Shown here: piece after piece, positions 15,354 through 23,932 of the stretch | Layout of the letters: every line of letters begins with the position of its first letter | Numbering within the stretch: the first letter of the stretch is position 1 | NCBI RefSeq assembly: GCF_000374305.1 | Contig: NZ_KB894095.1 | Coordinates: 186,001-250,000, forward strand | Source of the DNA: Actinomadura flavalba DSM 45200 | Lineage (GTDB): Bacteria; Actinomycetota; Actinomycetes; Streptosporangiales; Streptosporangiaceae | DNA: 64,000 nucleotides | Direction: 5' to 3' | Translations under genes and position numbers: made by a program | The notes under the pieces: generated by a model | Told to the model about the DNA's origin: nothing | Databases searched by the model: none | The model's input: only the letters and a program-made list of their open reading frames with translations

Positions 15354-17324
15354 TCAGCCGTCCGGCTCCAGCACGCCCTCGGCCACCAGGGCCTCCACCG
15401 ACGCGGCGAGCACGTACGCCGTCCCGCCGCCCGGCTGCTCGAACCACGGCACGGCCGTCCCCCGCAACGCCCACGCCGGTCGCGCCACCCGATACGCCTG
15501 ATAGGGGCGGTTCTCCCAGTCGGGCGGCAACGACCGCTGCGGGAACGGTGTCCCCTTCGCGTAGACGACATTGCCCGACGGGTCGCCGTACCGGTCCACG
15601 ACCGTGCCCACCGGCACCCGCACCGGCGCCGGATCACGGAACAACGTCAGCGGAGGCTCCCCCGGCAACGGCTCGATCACCGGCGGGCTCGGCTCGGACG
15701 GCCGACGCGCCGGAATCAGCAGCACGCGCCCCAGCAGGTGCGCCGCCGCGTCGTCGGGGGCCTCGAACCGCACGGGCTTCAGCCGCTCGCCGCCGACATC
15801 CTTGAACACCGCCCACCCGCCGTCCTCCCCGACCAGGCACCACGCCCCGTCGGCGGACTCCCCGATCCGGTAGGCGCCCGGGTCGACGCCGAAGTCCTCA
15901 AGACGCTGCCGCACCCGCTCCAGCCAGCGCCCCGCCCGCCCGGCGTCCTCCGCCGCTGTGCCGGTGTCCGACGGACCGGGCGCGGGATCGGCGGACCCCG
16001 GCGCCAAGCGGTCGGGCGCCTTCTCACCGGTGACGGCGGCCGTCGCGGCCTCGATCTCGTCGTCGCTCAGCGCGGGCACGCGGAAGCCCCGGCCGCGCAC
16101 GTGCGCGACCAGCTCCGGCTCCGGCGGCACGCCGTGCTCGGCCAGGTAGTAGGCGACGGCGCCGGACCACACCCACACGCCGTCGGTGTGGAAGGTCAGC
16201 GGGACGCGGTCGGGGCGCGCGGCGTCCAGCAGGTCGGGCGCGGACGACCGCGCCGCCAGCACCACCGGGCAGCGCCGCAGATACTCCGCGAGGACCCCTG
16301 TCTCGTCCGGCGGGACCGGCGGACGCGTCACCGACGGGTTCTCCCCGTCGGGGCCGATGCCGTCGAACACGCGGGCCCGGCGCAGCGCGGGCCGCGGCGG
16401 CGGCACCTCGGCCGCGCGCCGGGACGCCTCGCCCGCGAGCTGCGTCATCCACTCCGGGATCTGCGCGGTGGGGAACCGCTCCAGCTCGCGCTGCACCTCA
16501 TGCGCGGACGGCAGCGTGTTCCACGCCGGTTCACGGTCGTAGGTGTAGGAAGCGCGGCACCGCACGCTTGTCTCGTCGTACAGCACCTCGAAGTCGATCC
16601 GCGACCACGTCGACCCCTGGAACGCGTGCGTCCCCGCCCGCAGCCGGTCCAGCAACGCGGCGGCGGCGGGCGGCGGCGTCCAGTCGCAGCGGGTGCGGTC
16701 GGCGCGCGTGACCATCAGCGGCGGGAACTCCACGTGCCCGCCGGCCGCCTGGTAGTAGCCGAACACCTTCTGCCACAGCGGCGGCGCCTGATCGGCCACC
16801 AGCGTCGTGAACCGGTTCGACAGCAGGGCCATCTGCTCGGCTGGATCGAGTGGAACGGGCACGTCGTCCGCCGCGTACTCCGGCTCCCGCCCGTCCAACC
16901 GCTCCCGCAGCCACCTCGGCATCTTCGCCCCGTCCCGGGGCAGCACCACCTGATCCCGCCGCCAGTGCTCCACCGGCAACGGCGGCTCCCACCCCGGATC
17001 GTCGTCATAGTTGTAGACGACCCCGAACCGGTCGGGCTCGACGAAGAACACCAACGAGAACCACGTGCCCTGCTCCGACAGATACTGCGCCCGCCGCAAC
17101 CGAAGCAACGCCTCGCTCAACTCCCCGGGCACCTCCGGCACCACCCACCGCTCACCGTCACCCCCCAGACAGGTCACCACAACGTCGCTGGTCGCCACCA
17201 AAGCCCGGCACCGCACATCAATCCGCCGCCACCCGACCGCCCCCACCCCCCGCACGACCGCGACGACACGCCCCTCCAACCCCGCGATCTCATCCGCGCG
17301 CCCGCCCACCGCCGCCTCCTCCAT
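15354..17324 (-). CDS. TNT-domain (NAD+ glycohydrolase toxin-like) protein with YezG-like modules
   Basis: 656 residues, no signal peptide. Residues ~569-650 match the tuberculosis necrotizing toxin (TNT) domain: VVDRYGDPSGNVVYAKGTPF, QRSLPP, YQAYRV and PWFEQPGGGTAYVL; Arg578 and Gln630 are at positions expected for TNT active-site Arg and Gln. TNT hydrolyses NAD+. The N-terminal half contains two related modules (about 60-140 and 190-305) of the form GTWFSLVFFVEPDRF...YNYDDDPGW, similar to YezG/DUF600-type immunity-like domains. The middle has a further alpha/beta module. No separate immunity gene is evident next door, so the toxin may be held in check in cis. Confidence 0.8.
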   Translation of the reverse strand: MEEAAVGGRADEIAGLEGRVVAVVRGVGAVGWRRIDVRCRALVATSDVVVTCLGGDGERWVVPEVPGELSEALLRLRRAQYLSEQGTWFSLVFFVEPDRFGVVYNYDDDPGWEPPLPVEHWRRDQVVLPRDGAKMPRWLRERLDGREPEYAADDVPVPLDPAEQMALLSNRFTTLVADQAPPLWQKVFGYYQAAGGHVEFPPLMVTRADRTRCDWTPPPAAAALLDRLRAGTHAFQGSTWSRIDFEVLYDETSVRCRASYTYDREPAWNTLPSAHEVQRELERFPTAQIPEWMTQLAGEASRRAAEVPPPRPALRRARVFDGIGPDGENPSVTRPPVPPDETGVLAEYLRRCPVVLAARSSAPDLLDAARPDRVPLTFHTDGVWVWSGAVAYYLAEHGVPPEPELVAHVRGRGFRVPALSDDEIEAATAAVTGEKAPDRLAPGSADPAPGPSDTGTAAEDAGRAGRWLERVRQRLEDFGVDPGAYRIGESADGAWCLVGEDGGWAVFKDVGGERLKPVRFEAPDDAAAHLLGRVLLIPARRPSEPSPPVIEPLPGEPPLTLFRDPAPVRVPVGTVVDRYGDPSGNVVYAKGTPFPQRSLPPDWENRPYQAYRVARPAWALRGTAVPWFEQPGGGTAYVLAASVEALVAEGVLEPDG

Positions 17325-17829
17325 AGCTCCAACGAGGCAGGCTATCCACCCAAAACCCCCGCCCTCACGCCCCGCACCGACACAGCCCGATCAACGCCCC
17401 ACCACCACCGCCCCGTTCCCCACCCACCACCAAGCCCAAGCCCGACCACCCACCCCGAACAACCTCGCACTCGACCACCAAGCCGACGCCACGGCTCGCA
17501 CAGGAACCCTCAACCGACCGCGCAGCAAACCCCTCCGCCCAACAGCAAGCCACCACCGCCCCAACCTCACCGGCGCCGCAAACAAGGACTCCCCACCAGG
17601 AAGACACCTGACTCTCCAGCCAGACCCCCACACCCCTCCCCACCGACACAGATGATCACCGACCCCACCCCCACGCCCTGACCTGCACATCCATCCACCC
17701 AGAAATGACCACCCCTCCACCCCCCGATCCCGCACAAACCTTTCGGCAACGAACCACTTTTCCCCCAGCACCCGCATCTGTAAGCTTTCGCGCGTACTGA
17801 CACCCCGTTGTCGACTGAGCGAGTCGAAG
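17325..17829. other. 505-bp intergenic region, strongly C/A-rich and G-poor on the plus strand
   Basis: I see no gene with a credible start and ribosome site. The plus strand from about 17330 to 17760 is built of CCAC, CCCC and ACCC runs with almost no G, so the minus strand (the upstream leader of the TNT gene) is G/T-rich with many GGG runs that could form G-quadruplexes. The bias begins inside the 5' part of the TNT gene. Confidence 0.6.
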
Positions 17830-18408
17830 ATGGCGCCACACCCCCGCCCCTACCACCCCTTGCGCACTGTCCTGTGCACCTCTCTCGTCACGCTCGCTCT
17901 GAGCGCGTGCGCTTCCGCACCCGCGACAGGCAGTTTCAGTCCTTCGGGCACCACGCGCACCGACACCACTCCCCTCGACTCCGACCAAGCAGGGCAGCCC
18001 ACCGCCTCCTCCAAGGCGGAGATCGAGAAGAGCGCTCTCACGAGCTATCGCGCCTACCATGCGGCCGTGCAAACGGCCTACGAACGCAATGATGCGAGTG
18101 GACTTCCGAATGTGGCCATCGATCCAATCCTCCGCCGGGTGACGCGCGACGTCAACGAAACAACCGCCAAGGGCGTTGTATGGCGTTTCGTGAACGTCTT
18201 ATCACCTCGCATCTACGCCCAATCACCGGACAGAACCACAATATTCATCGCGGATTGCCTACGCACACTTGCGGGCTATCGCTTCTCCCTGGCCACAGGC
18301 AAGCGGACGGCCAGCGCACCGGGTAAAGCGTACGTTTATCGGACTGCGGTTCATCTAGAATCCGGCAGATGGCTGGTCGCCGACGCGGTTCGAGATCGAG
18401 AATGCTGA
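17830..18408 (+). CDS. Predicted lipoprotein of unknown function
   Basis: 192 residues. The signal peptide ends in a lipobox (TLALSACAS; lipidated Cys about residue 27), followed by a Ser/Thr-rich linker and a compact domain (SYRAYHAAVQTAYERND...AVRDREC) that resembles the NTF2-like domains common in exported actinobacterial lipoproteins. Two more cysteines (ADC and the C-terminal EC) could pair. The GC content is visibly below that of the flanking DNA. It is the first of three exported-protein genes in a row. Confidence 0.7.
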   Translation: MAPHPRPYHPLRTVLCTSLVTLALSACASAPATGSFSPSGTTRTDTTPLDSDQAGQPTASSKAEIEKSALTSYRAYHAAVQTAYERNDASGLPNVAIDPILRRVTRDVNETTAKGVVWRFVNVLSPRIYAQSPDRTTIFIADCLRTLAGYRFSLATGKRTASAPGKAYVYRTAVHLESGRWLVADAVRDREC

Positions 18409-18460
18409 CCGCATTCGTTACACCGTTGAATGGCAAGTGATCTCGAGACAGAGGCACAGG

Positions 18461-19246
18461 ATGACCCCCTTCAATCTTCCGCCGACGGCCGCCAGGGTCA
18501 CACGCGGGATCGTTGCCGCTGCGACGGTCGCGGGAACCCTGACGGCTGCGACGTTGCCCGCCTTCGCCGACCCGTGCGTTCTGGGCCCAGATGGAAAGTT
18601 CCATTGCGCCGGTGGGAACGTGGGGGGCGGCGGAGGCGGCAACGGCGGCGGTGGTGGCGGCGGAGGAGGCGGTAACGGCGACGGCGGCTTCAACATTCCG
18701 CCCCTGCTTCCGGGAGACGAGGAGGAGCTCGGTCTCGGCGGCGATCCTGGGGGCGGCGGTGACGGAGGTGGTGGCCCAGCCCCTATCCCTACGCTCACTC
18801 TCGCGCAGATGGCAAGGGCCAACGCTCAACTCCCGACCCCGATCGTCCACACGGCGCCCGCGGGGAAGACCTACGTCGGCGTACGCACCAACCTCTGGGT
18901 TGACAACTACGTCGATGTCGGAACCGAGCCGATCACCGTCGGCCGTCAAACAATCAGGGCTTGGGCGACAGCTACAACCGTCACGTGGAAAATGGTCGAG
19001 AAGCAGTTCGATTGCGCCGGACCGGGATCTCGCAACAGCGCCGAGTGCAGTTACACGTACCAGCGGTCTTCAGCAAATCAACGCGGCGGGAAATATTACA
19101 TCGTCGCAACGATAACCTGGACCTTCCGGTGGGAATGTCAAGGACTCGACTGCCAGTCCTCGGGCGACACGCTTCCGTCGATGACGCGAGACTCCGCTCC
19201 CACCCCGCTTCTGGTCGGCGAGATTCAGACGAACGCACGAGATTAA
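18461..19246 (+). CDS. Secreted protein with polyglycine linker
   Basis: About 261 residues. A signal peptide ends at LPAFA-DP, followed by a short CVLGPDGKFHC loop, a linker of nearly pure Gly/Asn (about residues 50-75) and a second Gly/Asp-rich stretch, then a beta-rich domain with four cysteines (FDC, AEC, WEC, LDC) that could form two disulfides. I do not recognise the family; the layout resembles secreted actinomycete proteins found near plasmid- or island-borne genes. ATG 18461 is chosen over an upstream ATG for its GAGG box at 18451. Confidence 0.7.
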   Translation: MTPFNLPPTAARVTRGIVAAATVAGTLTAATLPAFADPCVLGPDGKFHCAGGNVGGGGGGNGGGGGGGGGGNGDGGFNIPPLLPGDEEELGLGGDPGGGGDGGGGPAPIPTLTLAQMARANAQLPTPIVHTAPAGKTYVGVRTNLWVDNYVDVGTEPITVGRQTIRAWATATTVTWKMVEKQFDCAGPGSRNSAECSYTYQRSSANQRGGKYYIVATITWTFRWECQGLDCQSSGDTLPSMTRDSAPTPLLVGEIQTNARD

Positions 19247-19252
19247 GCGATC

Positions 19253-19993
19253 ATGCACACAAGAACCTTGAGTTTCTCGGTAGTCATGGCAGTCGTAGTT
19301 TCCTCGACGGGGGCGGGCTGTTCATCCGACGACGGGCAGGCGCCGCGGCCCACTCGGGCAGCGCCTTCTTCAGCGTCCCCGTCGGCACCGCCCCCCCAGT
19401 TCGATCTCAAGCAGGCCGAGAGCCGGCTTCTCGATGCGCGCGCGCTTGGTAGCGACTTGAAACTCACTCCGACCGTCGCGAGCGCAGCGGAGAACAACGG
19501 CGTCCCCCTCTGTTCCTTGAAGAGCCAGAAGCTCGAGGGCAACCCACGCTTCGTTACGCGACAGTTCACCAACCCGCACAAGGGCGCAAAAGAAGTCAAG
19601 TACGTCCAGGTGGTGGCCGTCTACCCAGATTCGGCGGCCGCCATGGCCGCGTTCGACGCACTAAAGAAGAGTGCCCACTCGTGCCCTCCACGCCGACACG
19701 TACCGGCCAAGAAAGTACGAGAGAATTTCACCAGGTACGCCCATGACGATACGTGGAAGGTCAGCGAGCCGACCGACCAGCGCTGGACGCGGCTCCAGGG
19801 GCAGGAGGTACAGAAGTACGCGGCCTCAGCAAGTCAGTATAATTGGCTACACTTGATTTACGATTTCGCAGTACGTGGAAATACGTTCTTGGCGATGCTG
19901 TACTGGGGACGAACCGAACCCAAGAAATCTCCACAGAAAATCATCGACCAAGCCCGATCCGCAGTAGAACTTCAGCTGAAGCAGTTCCAGTGA
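19253..19993 (+). CDS. Predicted lipoprotein, PknH-sensor-like domain possible
   Basis: 246 residues. Lipobox STGAGCSS (Cys about 23), a Pro/Ser/Ala linker, then a ~190-residue domain: LLDARALGSDLKLTP, a CSLKSQKLEG...RQFTN segment, VQVVAVYPDSAAAMAAFDALKKSAHSCPP, and NWLHLIYDFAVRGNTFLAMLYWG. This layout (a CD-like pair of cysteines, repeated alpha/beta) is like PknH-type extracellular sensor domains, which is a tentative reading. It starts 6 bases after the preceding gene, so the two are probably co-transcribed. GC is lower than the region average. Confidence 0.7.
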   Translation: MHTRTLSFSVVMAVVVSSTGAGCSSDDGQAPRPTRAAPSSASPSAPPPQFDLKQAESRLLDARALGSDLKLTPTVASAAENNGVPLCSLKSQKLEGNPRFVTRQFTNPHKGAKEVKYVQVVAVYPDSAAAMAAFDALKKSAHSCPPRRHVPAKKVRENFTRYAHDDTWKVSEPTDQRWTRLQGQEVQKYAASASQYNWLHLIYDFAVRGNTFLAMLYWGRTEPKKSPQKIIDQARSAVELQLKQFQ

Positions 19994-20331
19994 CCAAGTA
20001 GAAGCTGCGCTCAGTTTCGCCAGCCGAGGCGACTACAACGAATTAGAACCACCCACGCGAGAGCATGCCTCGTCAACTCTTACGGCGCGAGGATCAAGTT
20101 TCACATGCGGACATACCAGCAGGTGGCTTGCAACCGTAGGCCATAATCGCCAGCCGCTGTAGCACCGGCGCCCGCTGGCCCTAGACATGCGCCGTCAATC
20201 ACCGCGAAGTCGAACTGGTGCCCATATCGGAGATATCGGCACGTCAGCACGCAAGCGAGTATTGATGTGAGCTTGAGTTCATTGAAGCGGCGACTGGCCG
20301 GATGCCGTCCTCTGATCGGAGGCTATCCGGA
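19994..20331. other. 338-bp intergenic region
   Basis: Between a plus-strand lipoprotein gene and the convergent RraA-like gene. The GC content is lower than usual for this window. I see no convincing ORF, hairpin with U-run, or RNA gene. Confidence 0.5.
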
Positions 20332-20811
20332 TTAGATGAGGGGGCGGGTGGCTAGGAGTAGGCCGTCTTCGTCGCTGTAGAGCCAGTCGCCGGGGGTTAT
20401 GGTTGTGGTGCCGAGGGTTAGTTGGGGGTTTTTTTCGCCGGTGCCTTCTTTTGCGCTTTTGCGGGGGTTGGAGCCTAGGGCCTTGATGCCTAGGTTCAGG
20501 GTGCGGAGGGTTGCCACGTCGCGGACGGCGCCGTTGATGACGACGCCTGTCCAGCCGTTGGAGACGGCGGCGGCGGCGATCATGTCGCCCATGAGGGCCG
20601 AGGCCAGGGAGGCGCCGCCGTCGACTACGAGGACTTGGCCGTCGCCCGGGGAGTTCAGGGTCTTCTTCACGAGGCCGTTGTCGCGGTGGCAGCGGATCGT
20701 CACGACCTGGCCGGCGAAGGTGGTGCGGGCGCCGTACTGGGTGAACTGCGTTTCGCAACTGCGCAGTTCGGCGTCGAAGTCGTCGATGAGGTCGGCGGTC
20801 GCGAAGTCCAT
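20332..20811 (-). CDS. rraA: RraA-family protein (RNase E regulator-like / HMG aldolase fold)
   Basis: 159 residues, the usual length. Motifs: TADLIDDF at the N-terminus, VVTIRCHRDNGLVK, VLVVDGGASLASALMGDMIA (GD region), GVVINGAVRDVATL and the conserved ALGSNPRKSAKEG. In enterobacteria RraA binds and inhibits RNase E; many homologues are instead divalent-metal 4-hydroxy-4-methyl-2-oxoglutarate/oxaloacetate lyases, and the two are hard to separate from sequence. The GDM and NGAVRD segments that bind substrate and metal in the aldolases are present. It lies just downstream of the kinase gene, with 32 bases between. Confidence 0.85.
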   Translation of the reverse strand: MDFATADLIDDFDAELRSCETQFTQYGARTTFAGQVVTIRCHRDNGLVKKTLNSPGDGQVLVVDGGASLASALMGDMIAAAAVSNGWTGVVINGAVRDVATLRTLNLGIKALGSNPRKSAKEGTGEKNPQLTLGTTTITPGDWLYSDEDGLLLATRPLI

Positions 20812-20843
20812 GGGGCAAGCGTACCGAGGGGTAACCGAGGCTG

Positions 20844-22388
20844 TCAGTTGCCCGGGGTCGGCGGGGAGCCCTCCCAGACGGTCACGTCCAGGGTCAGGGG
20901 TGATCCCGGCATCGGCCCTACGCCTTGGACGTTGACCAGGGCGACCAGGCCGGTGACGGACGTGACGCAGAACCGTGATCCCGGCGCCAGCCGGTCCACC
21001 TCCAGGTGCCGCTGGTACGGGAGGCGGCTCGTGCAGACCGCGAACGAGCCCGGTGCGGTGGGCGGCAGCAGCGTCACGCGGTTCGCGTACAGGACGCGGC
21101 CGATGTAGCGCAGGTCGGGCGGGTCGCCGTGGGACGGCGCGGGACGGGCCGGGTCGCCGCCGAACGCCAGCCCGTAGCCGTCGGGCAGGTTGATGTCCTG
21201 GTAGCGGCCGACCTCGTTGCCGCTCCCTCCGGGCGCCTCGGCGGGGGTGCTGCTGGACGGCGGTTCCGTGCTGGGGGCGGACGTCGCGGCGTCGGACGGG
21301 AGCTGGTCGTCGCCGCCGCCGCGCGACAGCATCACGACCACCAGGACGGCCGCGACGAGCAGCAGCCCGACCGCCACCGCGCAGATCGCCGCGATGATCC
21401 GCGCCGGTGACGCCTTCGGCTGGGCCGGGGGCGGCGGGAGGGGCGGCGGGACGGGCGGTCCGTCGAAGCCGGGTCCGCTGGTGGGCGGACCCATCGGGCG
21501 AGGCGGGTCGGCCGAGTAGGCGCCGAGCCGACGGGTGACGTCCTCGGGGAGCCAGCCGGTGAGGTCGTCGGGCAGGCCGAGTTCGGTGCGGATGTCGGCG
21601 GGGTCGGGGCGCTGGGACGGCTCCTTGCTCAGGCAGCGTTCGAGCAGCGGCAGGAGCGCGTCCGGGCAGCCGGACAGGTCGGGTTCCTCGTGCACGACGC
21701 GGTAGAGGACGGCGCTGGCGGCACCGTCGCCGAAGGGGGTGCGGCCGGTGGCGGCGAACGCGACGACGGACGCGAGCGCGAACACGTCCACGGCCGGGGT
21801 GGCGTCCTCGCCCCGGGCCTGTTCGGGCGCCATGAACTGCGGAGCGCCCGCGCGGATGCCGGACCCGGCCAGCGGGAGCGCGTCGGCGGCGCCGGCGAAG
21901 CCGAAGTCGAGCACGCGGGGGCCGTCGGGGGCGAGCAGGACGTTCGACGGTTTGAGGTCGCGGTGCACGACACCGGCGGCGTGCACGGCGGTGAGGGCCT
22001 CGGCTGCGGCGGCGAACAGCACCCGGACCGTCGGCTCGGGCAGCGGCCCCAGCGACACGACCATCTCCGCGAGGGACGGCCCGGCGACGTGCGCGGACGC
22101 GACCCACGGCGGTGCGGTGACGGTGTCGGCGTCCAGGACGGGCGCGACGAACCGTCCCCGGACGCGGCGGGCGTCGGCGACCGCCGCGCCGAGCAGCCGG
22201 ACAAAGTCGGCGTCGGCGGCGAACTCGGGCCGTATGACCTTGACGGCGAGCTTGCCGCCGTCCGGCGCGACGGCGAGGTAGACACGGCCCATCTCGCCCA
22301 CGCCGAGCCGGGCGAGGACGCGGTGCGCGCCGAGCGCCGGGGGATCGCCCGGAACGAGGGGCTCGAACACCGGGACCGGCGCTGGCAT
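20844..22388 (-). CDS. Membrane Ser/Thr protein kinase with diverged active-site elements
   Basis: 514 residues: kinase domain (15-280), Pro-rich segment, one membrane helix (about 315-340), and an exported C-terminal domain with Ser/Pro linker. Catalytic Lys50 (LAVKV), HRDLKPSN (142-149, Asp144) and DFG (161-163) are present. The glycine loop (LGVGEMGRVYL) is good, but the alphaC helix reads LLGAAVADARRV with no Glu where the Lys partner is expected, and the activation segment reads AGAPQFMAPEQ without the usual Thr. It may be weakly active. ATG at 22388 has GGAGG 5 bases upstream. The exported part is not made of PASTA repeats. Confidence 0.88.
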   Translation of the reverse strand: MPAPVPVFEPLVPGDPPALGAHRVLARLGVGEMGRVYLAVAPDGGKLAVKVIRPEFAADADFVRLLGAAVADARRVRGRFVAPVLDADTVTAPPWVASAHVAGPSLAEMVVSLGPLPEPTVRVLFAAAAEALTAVHAAGVVHRDLKPSNVLLAPDGPRVLDFGFAGAADALPLAGSGIRAGAPQFMAPEQARGEDATPAVDVFALASVVAFAATGRTPFGDGAASAVLYRVVHEEPDLSGCPDALLPLLERCLSKEPSQRPDPADIRTELGLPDDLTGWLPEDVTRRLGAYSADPPRPMGPPTSGPGFDGPPVPPPLPPPPAQPKASPARIIAAICAVAVGLLLVAAVLVVVMLSRGGGDDQLPSDAATSAPSTEPPSSSTPAEAPGGSGNEVGRYQDINLPDGYGLAFGGDPARPAPSHGDPPDLRYIGRVLYANRVTLLPPTAPGSFAVCTSRLPYQRHLEVDRLAPGSRFCVTSVTGLVALVNVQGVGPMPGSPLTLDVTVWEGSPPTPGN

Positions 22389-22592
22389 GGGGGCCTCCAA
22401 GGGGGTCGCCGCCCTGTTGTACCCGAGAGTGCGGGAATCTCGCCACGCGTGGCCCGCCGAAGGCGCGCGCGGGACGGCGGGCGCGGGGGCCTCCAGGGAT
22501 GAGACGCACGGAACCGCCCGCTGGATCGCTGCCCGGCCGTCAAGAGGTGACCAAAGTCCGGCACCGAGTCCATGATCTGCGCGCACCGCCGG

Positions 22593-22620
22593 TTGACGCG
22601 CCCGTACGCTGATCTATGGG
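22593..22620 (+). promoter_or_regulatory. Possible rocD promoter
   Basis: TTGACG at 22593-22598 is a good -35 hexamer; about 16 bases downstream TATGGG (22615-22620) is a poor -10. A transcript starting near 22627 would have a leader of ~100 bases before the GTG. Weak evidence. Confidence 0.3.
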
Positions 22621-22729
22621 TGCTGTGCCCACCCTTCGGCGCGGGCATCCGCCCCCCTTCGCACCGGTGATCCCCGGTGTGCCACGCGATCCCGGCGACG
22701 GCGCCGGGCCGACCGTCCGAAGGAGTGCC

Positions 22730-23932
22730 GTGAGCGAACACACCCGAACCGAGCGGCTGCGGGAACTGTCCGAGGCGCACAGCGCGCACAACTACCACCC
22801 GCTGCCGATCGTGGTGGCGGAGGCGGACGGCGCGTTCGTGACCGACGTCGACGGACGCCGGTACCTGGACTTCCTCAGCGCCTACTCGGCCGTCAACTTC
22901 GGGCATCGCAACCCGCAGTTGACGGCGGCGGCGCGGCGGCAGCTCGACCGGGTCACTCTCGTCAGCCGCGCGTTCGACCACGACCAGTTCGGCCCGTTCG
23001 TGACGGAGCTGGCCGAGATGTGCGGCAAGGACATGGTGCTGCCGATGAACAGCGGCGCCGAGGCGGTGGAGACGGCGCTGAAGACGGCGCGCAAGTGGGG
23101 CTACGAGGTCAAGGGCGTCCCGGAGGACCAGGCCAACATCGTCGTGTTCGACGGCAACTTCCACGGACGCACCACGACGATCATCAGCTTCTCCAACGAC
23201 CCCGTCGCGCACGACTCGTACGGGCCGTACACCCCCGGGTTCCGCACCGTCCCCTACGGCGACGCCGAGGCGCTGCGCGGCGCGATGGACGACGACACCG
23301 TCGCCGTGCTGATCGAGCCGATCCAGGGTGAGGCGGGCGTCATCGTGCCGCCGGAGGGGTACCTGCGCGCCGTCCGCGACCTGTGCTCCGCCAACGGCAG
23401 CCTGATGATCGCCGACGAGATCCAGTCGGGGCTCGGCCGCACCGGCGCGACGTTCGCGCTGGAGCACGAGCACGTCGTCCCGGACGTGTACCTGCTCGGC
23501 AAGGCGCTGGGCGGCGGCATCATGCCGGTGTCGGCCGTCGTGGCCGACCGTGACGTCCTCGGGGTCTTCAAGCCCGGGCAGCACGGTTCCACGTTCGGCG
23601 GCAACCCGCTCGCCTGCGCCATTGCCCGCGAGGTCATCGCGATCCTGAAGACCGGGGAGTACCAGGAGCGTTCCCGCGAGCTGGGAGCCCATCTGATGGA
23701 GCGCTTGAAGGACCTCGGTGGCGACCGTGTCCGGGAGGTTCGCGGCCGTGGCCTGTGGGCGGGCGTCGAGCTGACGGCCCCGGCGCGTCCGGTGAGCGAG
23801 CGGCTGATGGAGCTGGGCGTCCTCGCCAAGGAGACGCACGACTACACGATCCGCATCGCCCCTCCCCTGACCATCACCCGCGACGACCTCGACTGGGGCA
23901 TCGACCAGTTCACGGCGGCTCTGAACGCCTGA
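22730..23932 (+). CDS. rocD: Ornithine aminotransferase
   Basis: 400 residues, class III PLP aminotransferase. Motifs: NYHPLPIVVAEADG, DVDGRRYLDFLSAYSAVNFGH, MNSGAEAVETALKTARKWGY (phosphate binding), FHGRTTTIISFS, EPIQGEAGVIVPP, ADEIQSGLGRTG (Asp) and LLGKALGGG (Schiff-base Lys), and STFGGNPLA. It converts ornithine and 2-oxoglutarate to glutamate semialdehyde and glutamate, linking arginine catabolism to proline. The start is GTG at 22730 with AAGGAG 5 bases upstream; a longer in-frame extension to 22616 lacks one. No arginase or proline gene is adjacent. Confidence 0.92.
   Translation: MSEHTRTERLRELSEAHSAHNYHPLPIVVAEADGAFVTDVDGRRYLDFLSAYSAVNFGHRNPQLTAAARRQLDRVTLVSRAFDHDQFGPFVTELAEMCGKDMVLPMNSGAEAVETALKTARKWGYEVKGVPEDQANIVVFDGNFHGRTTTIISFSNDPVAHDSYGPYTPGFRTVPYGDAEALRGAMDDDTVAVLIEPIQGEAGVIVPPEGYLRAVRDLCSANGSLMIADEIQSGLGRTGATFALEHEHVVPDVYLLGKALGGGIMPVSAVVADRDVLGVFKPGQHGSTFGGNPLACAIAREVIAILKTGEYQERSRELGAHLMERLKDLGGDRVREVRGRGLWAGVELTAPARPVSERLMELGVLAKETHDYTIRIAPPLTITRDDLDWGIDQFTAALNA

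Noticed and set aside
17365..17777. Gly/Trp/Val-rich minus-strand frames in the C/A-rich tract
   Set aside because: Their composition follows from the strand skew alone; none has a ribosome site or recognisable domain.
20012..20331. Possible tRNA or small RNA gene in the gap before rraA
   Set aside because: I could not find a cloverleaf, T-loop GTTCRA or strong hairpin.
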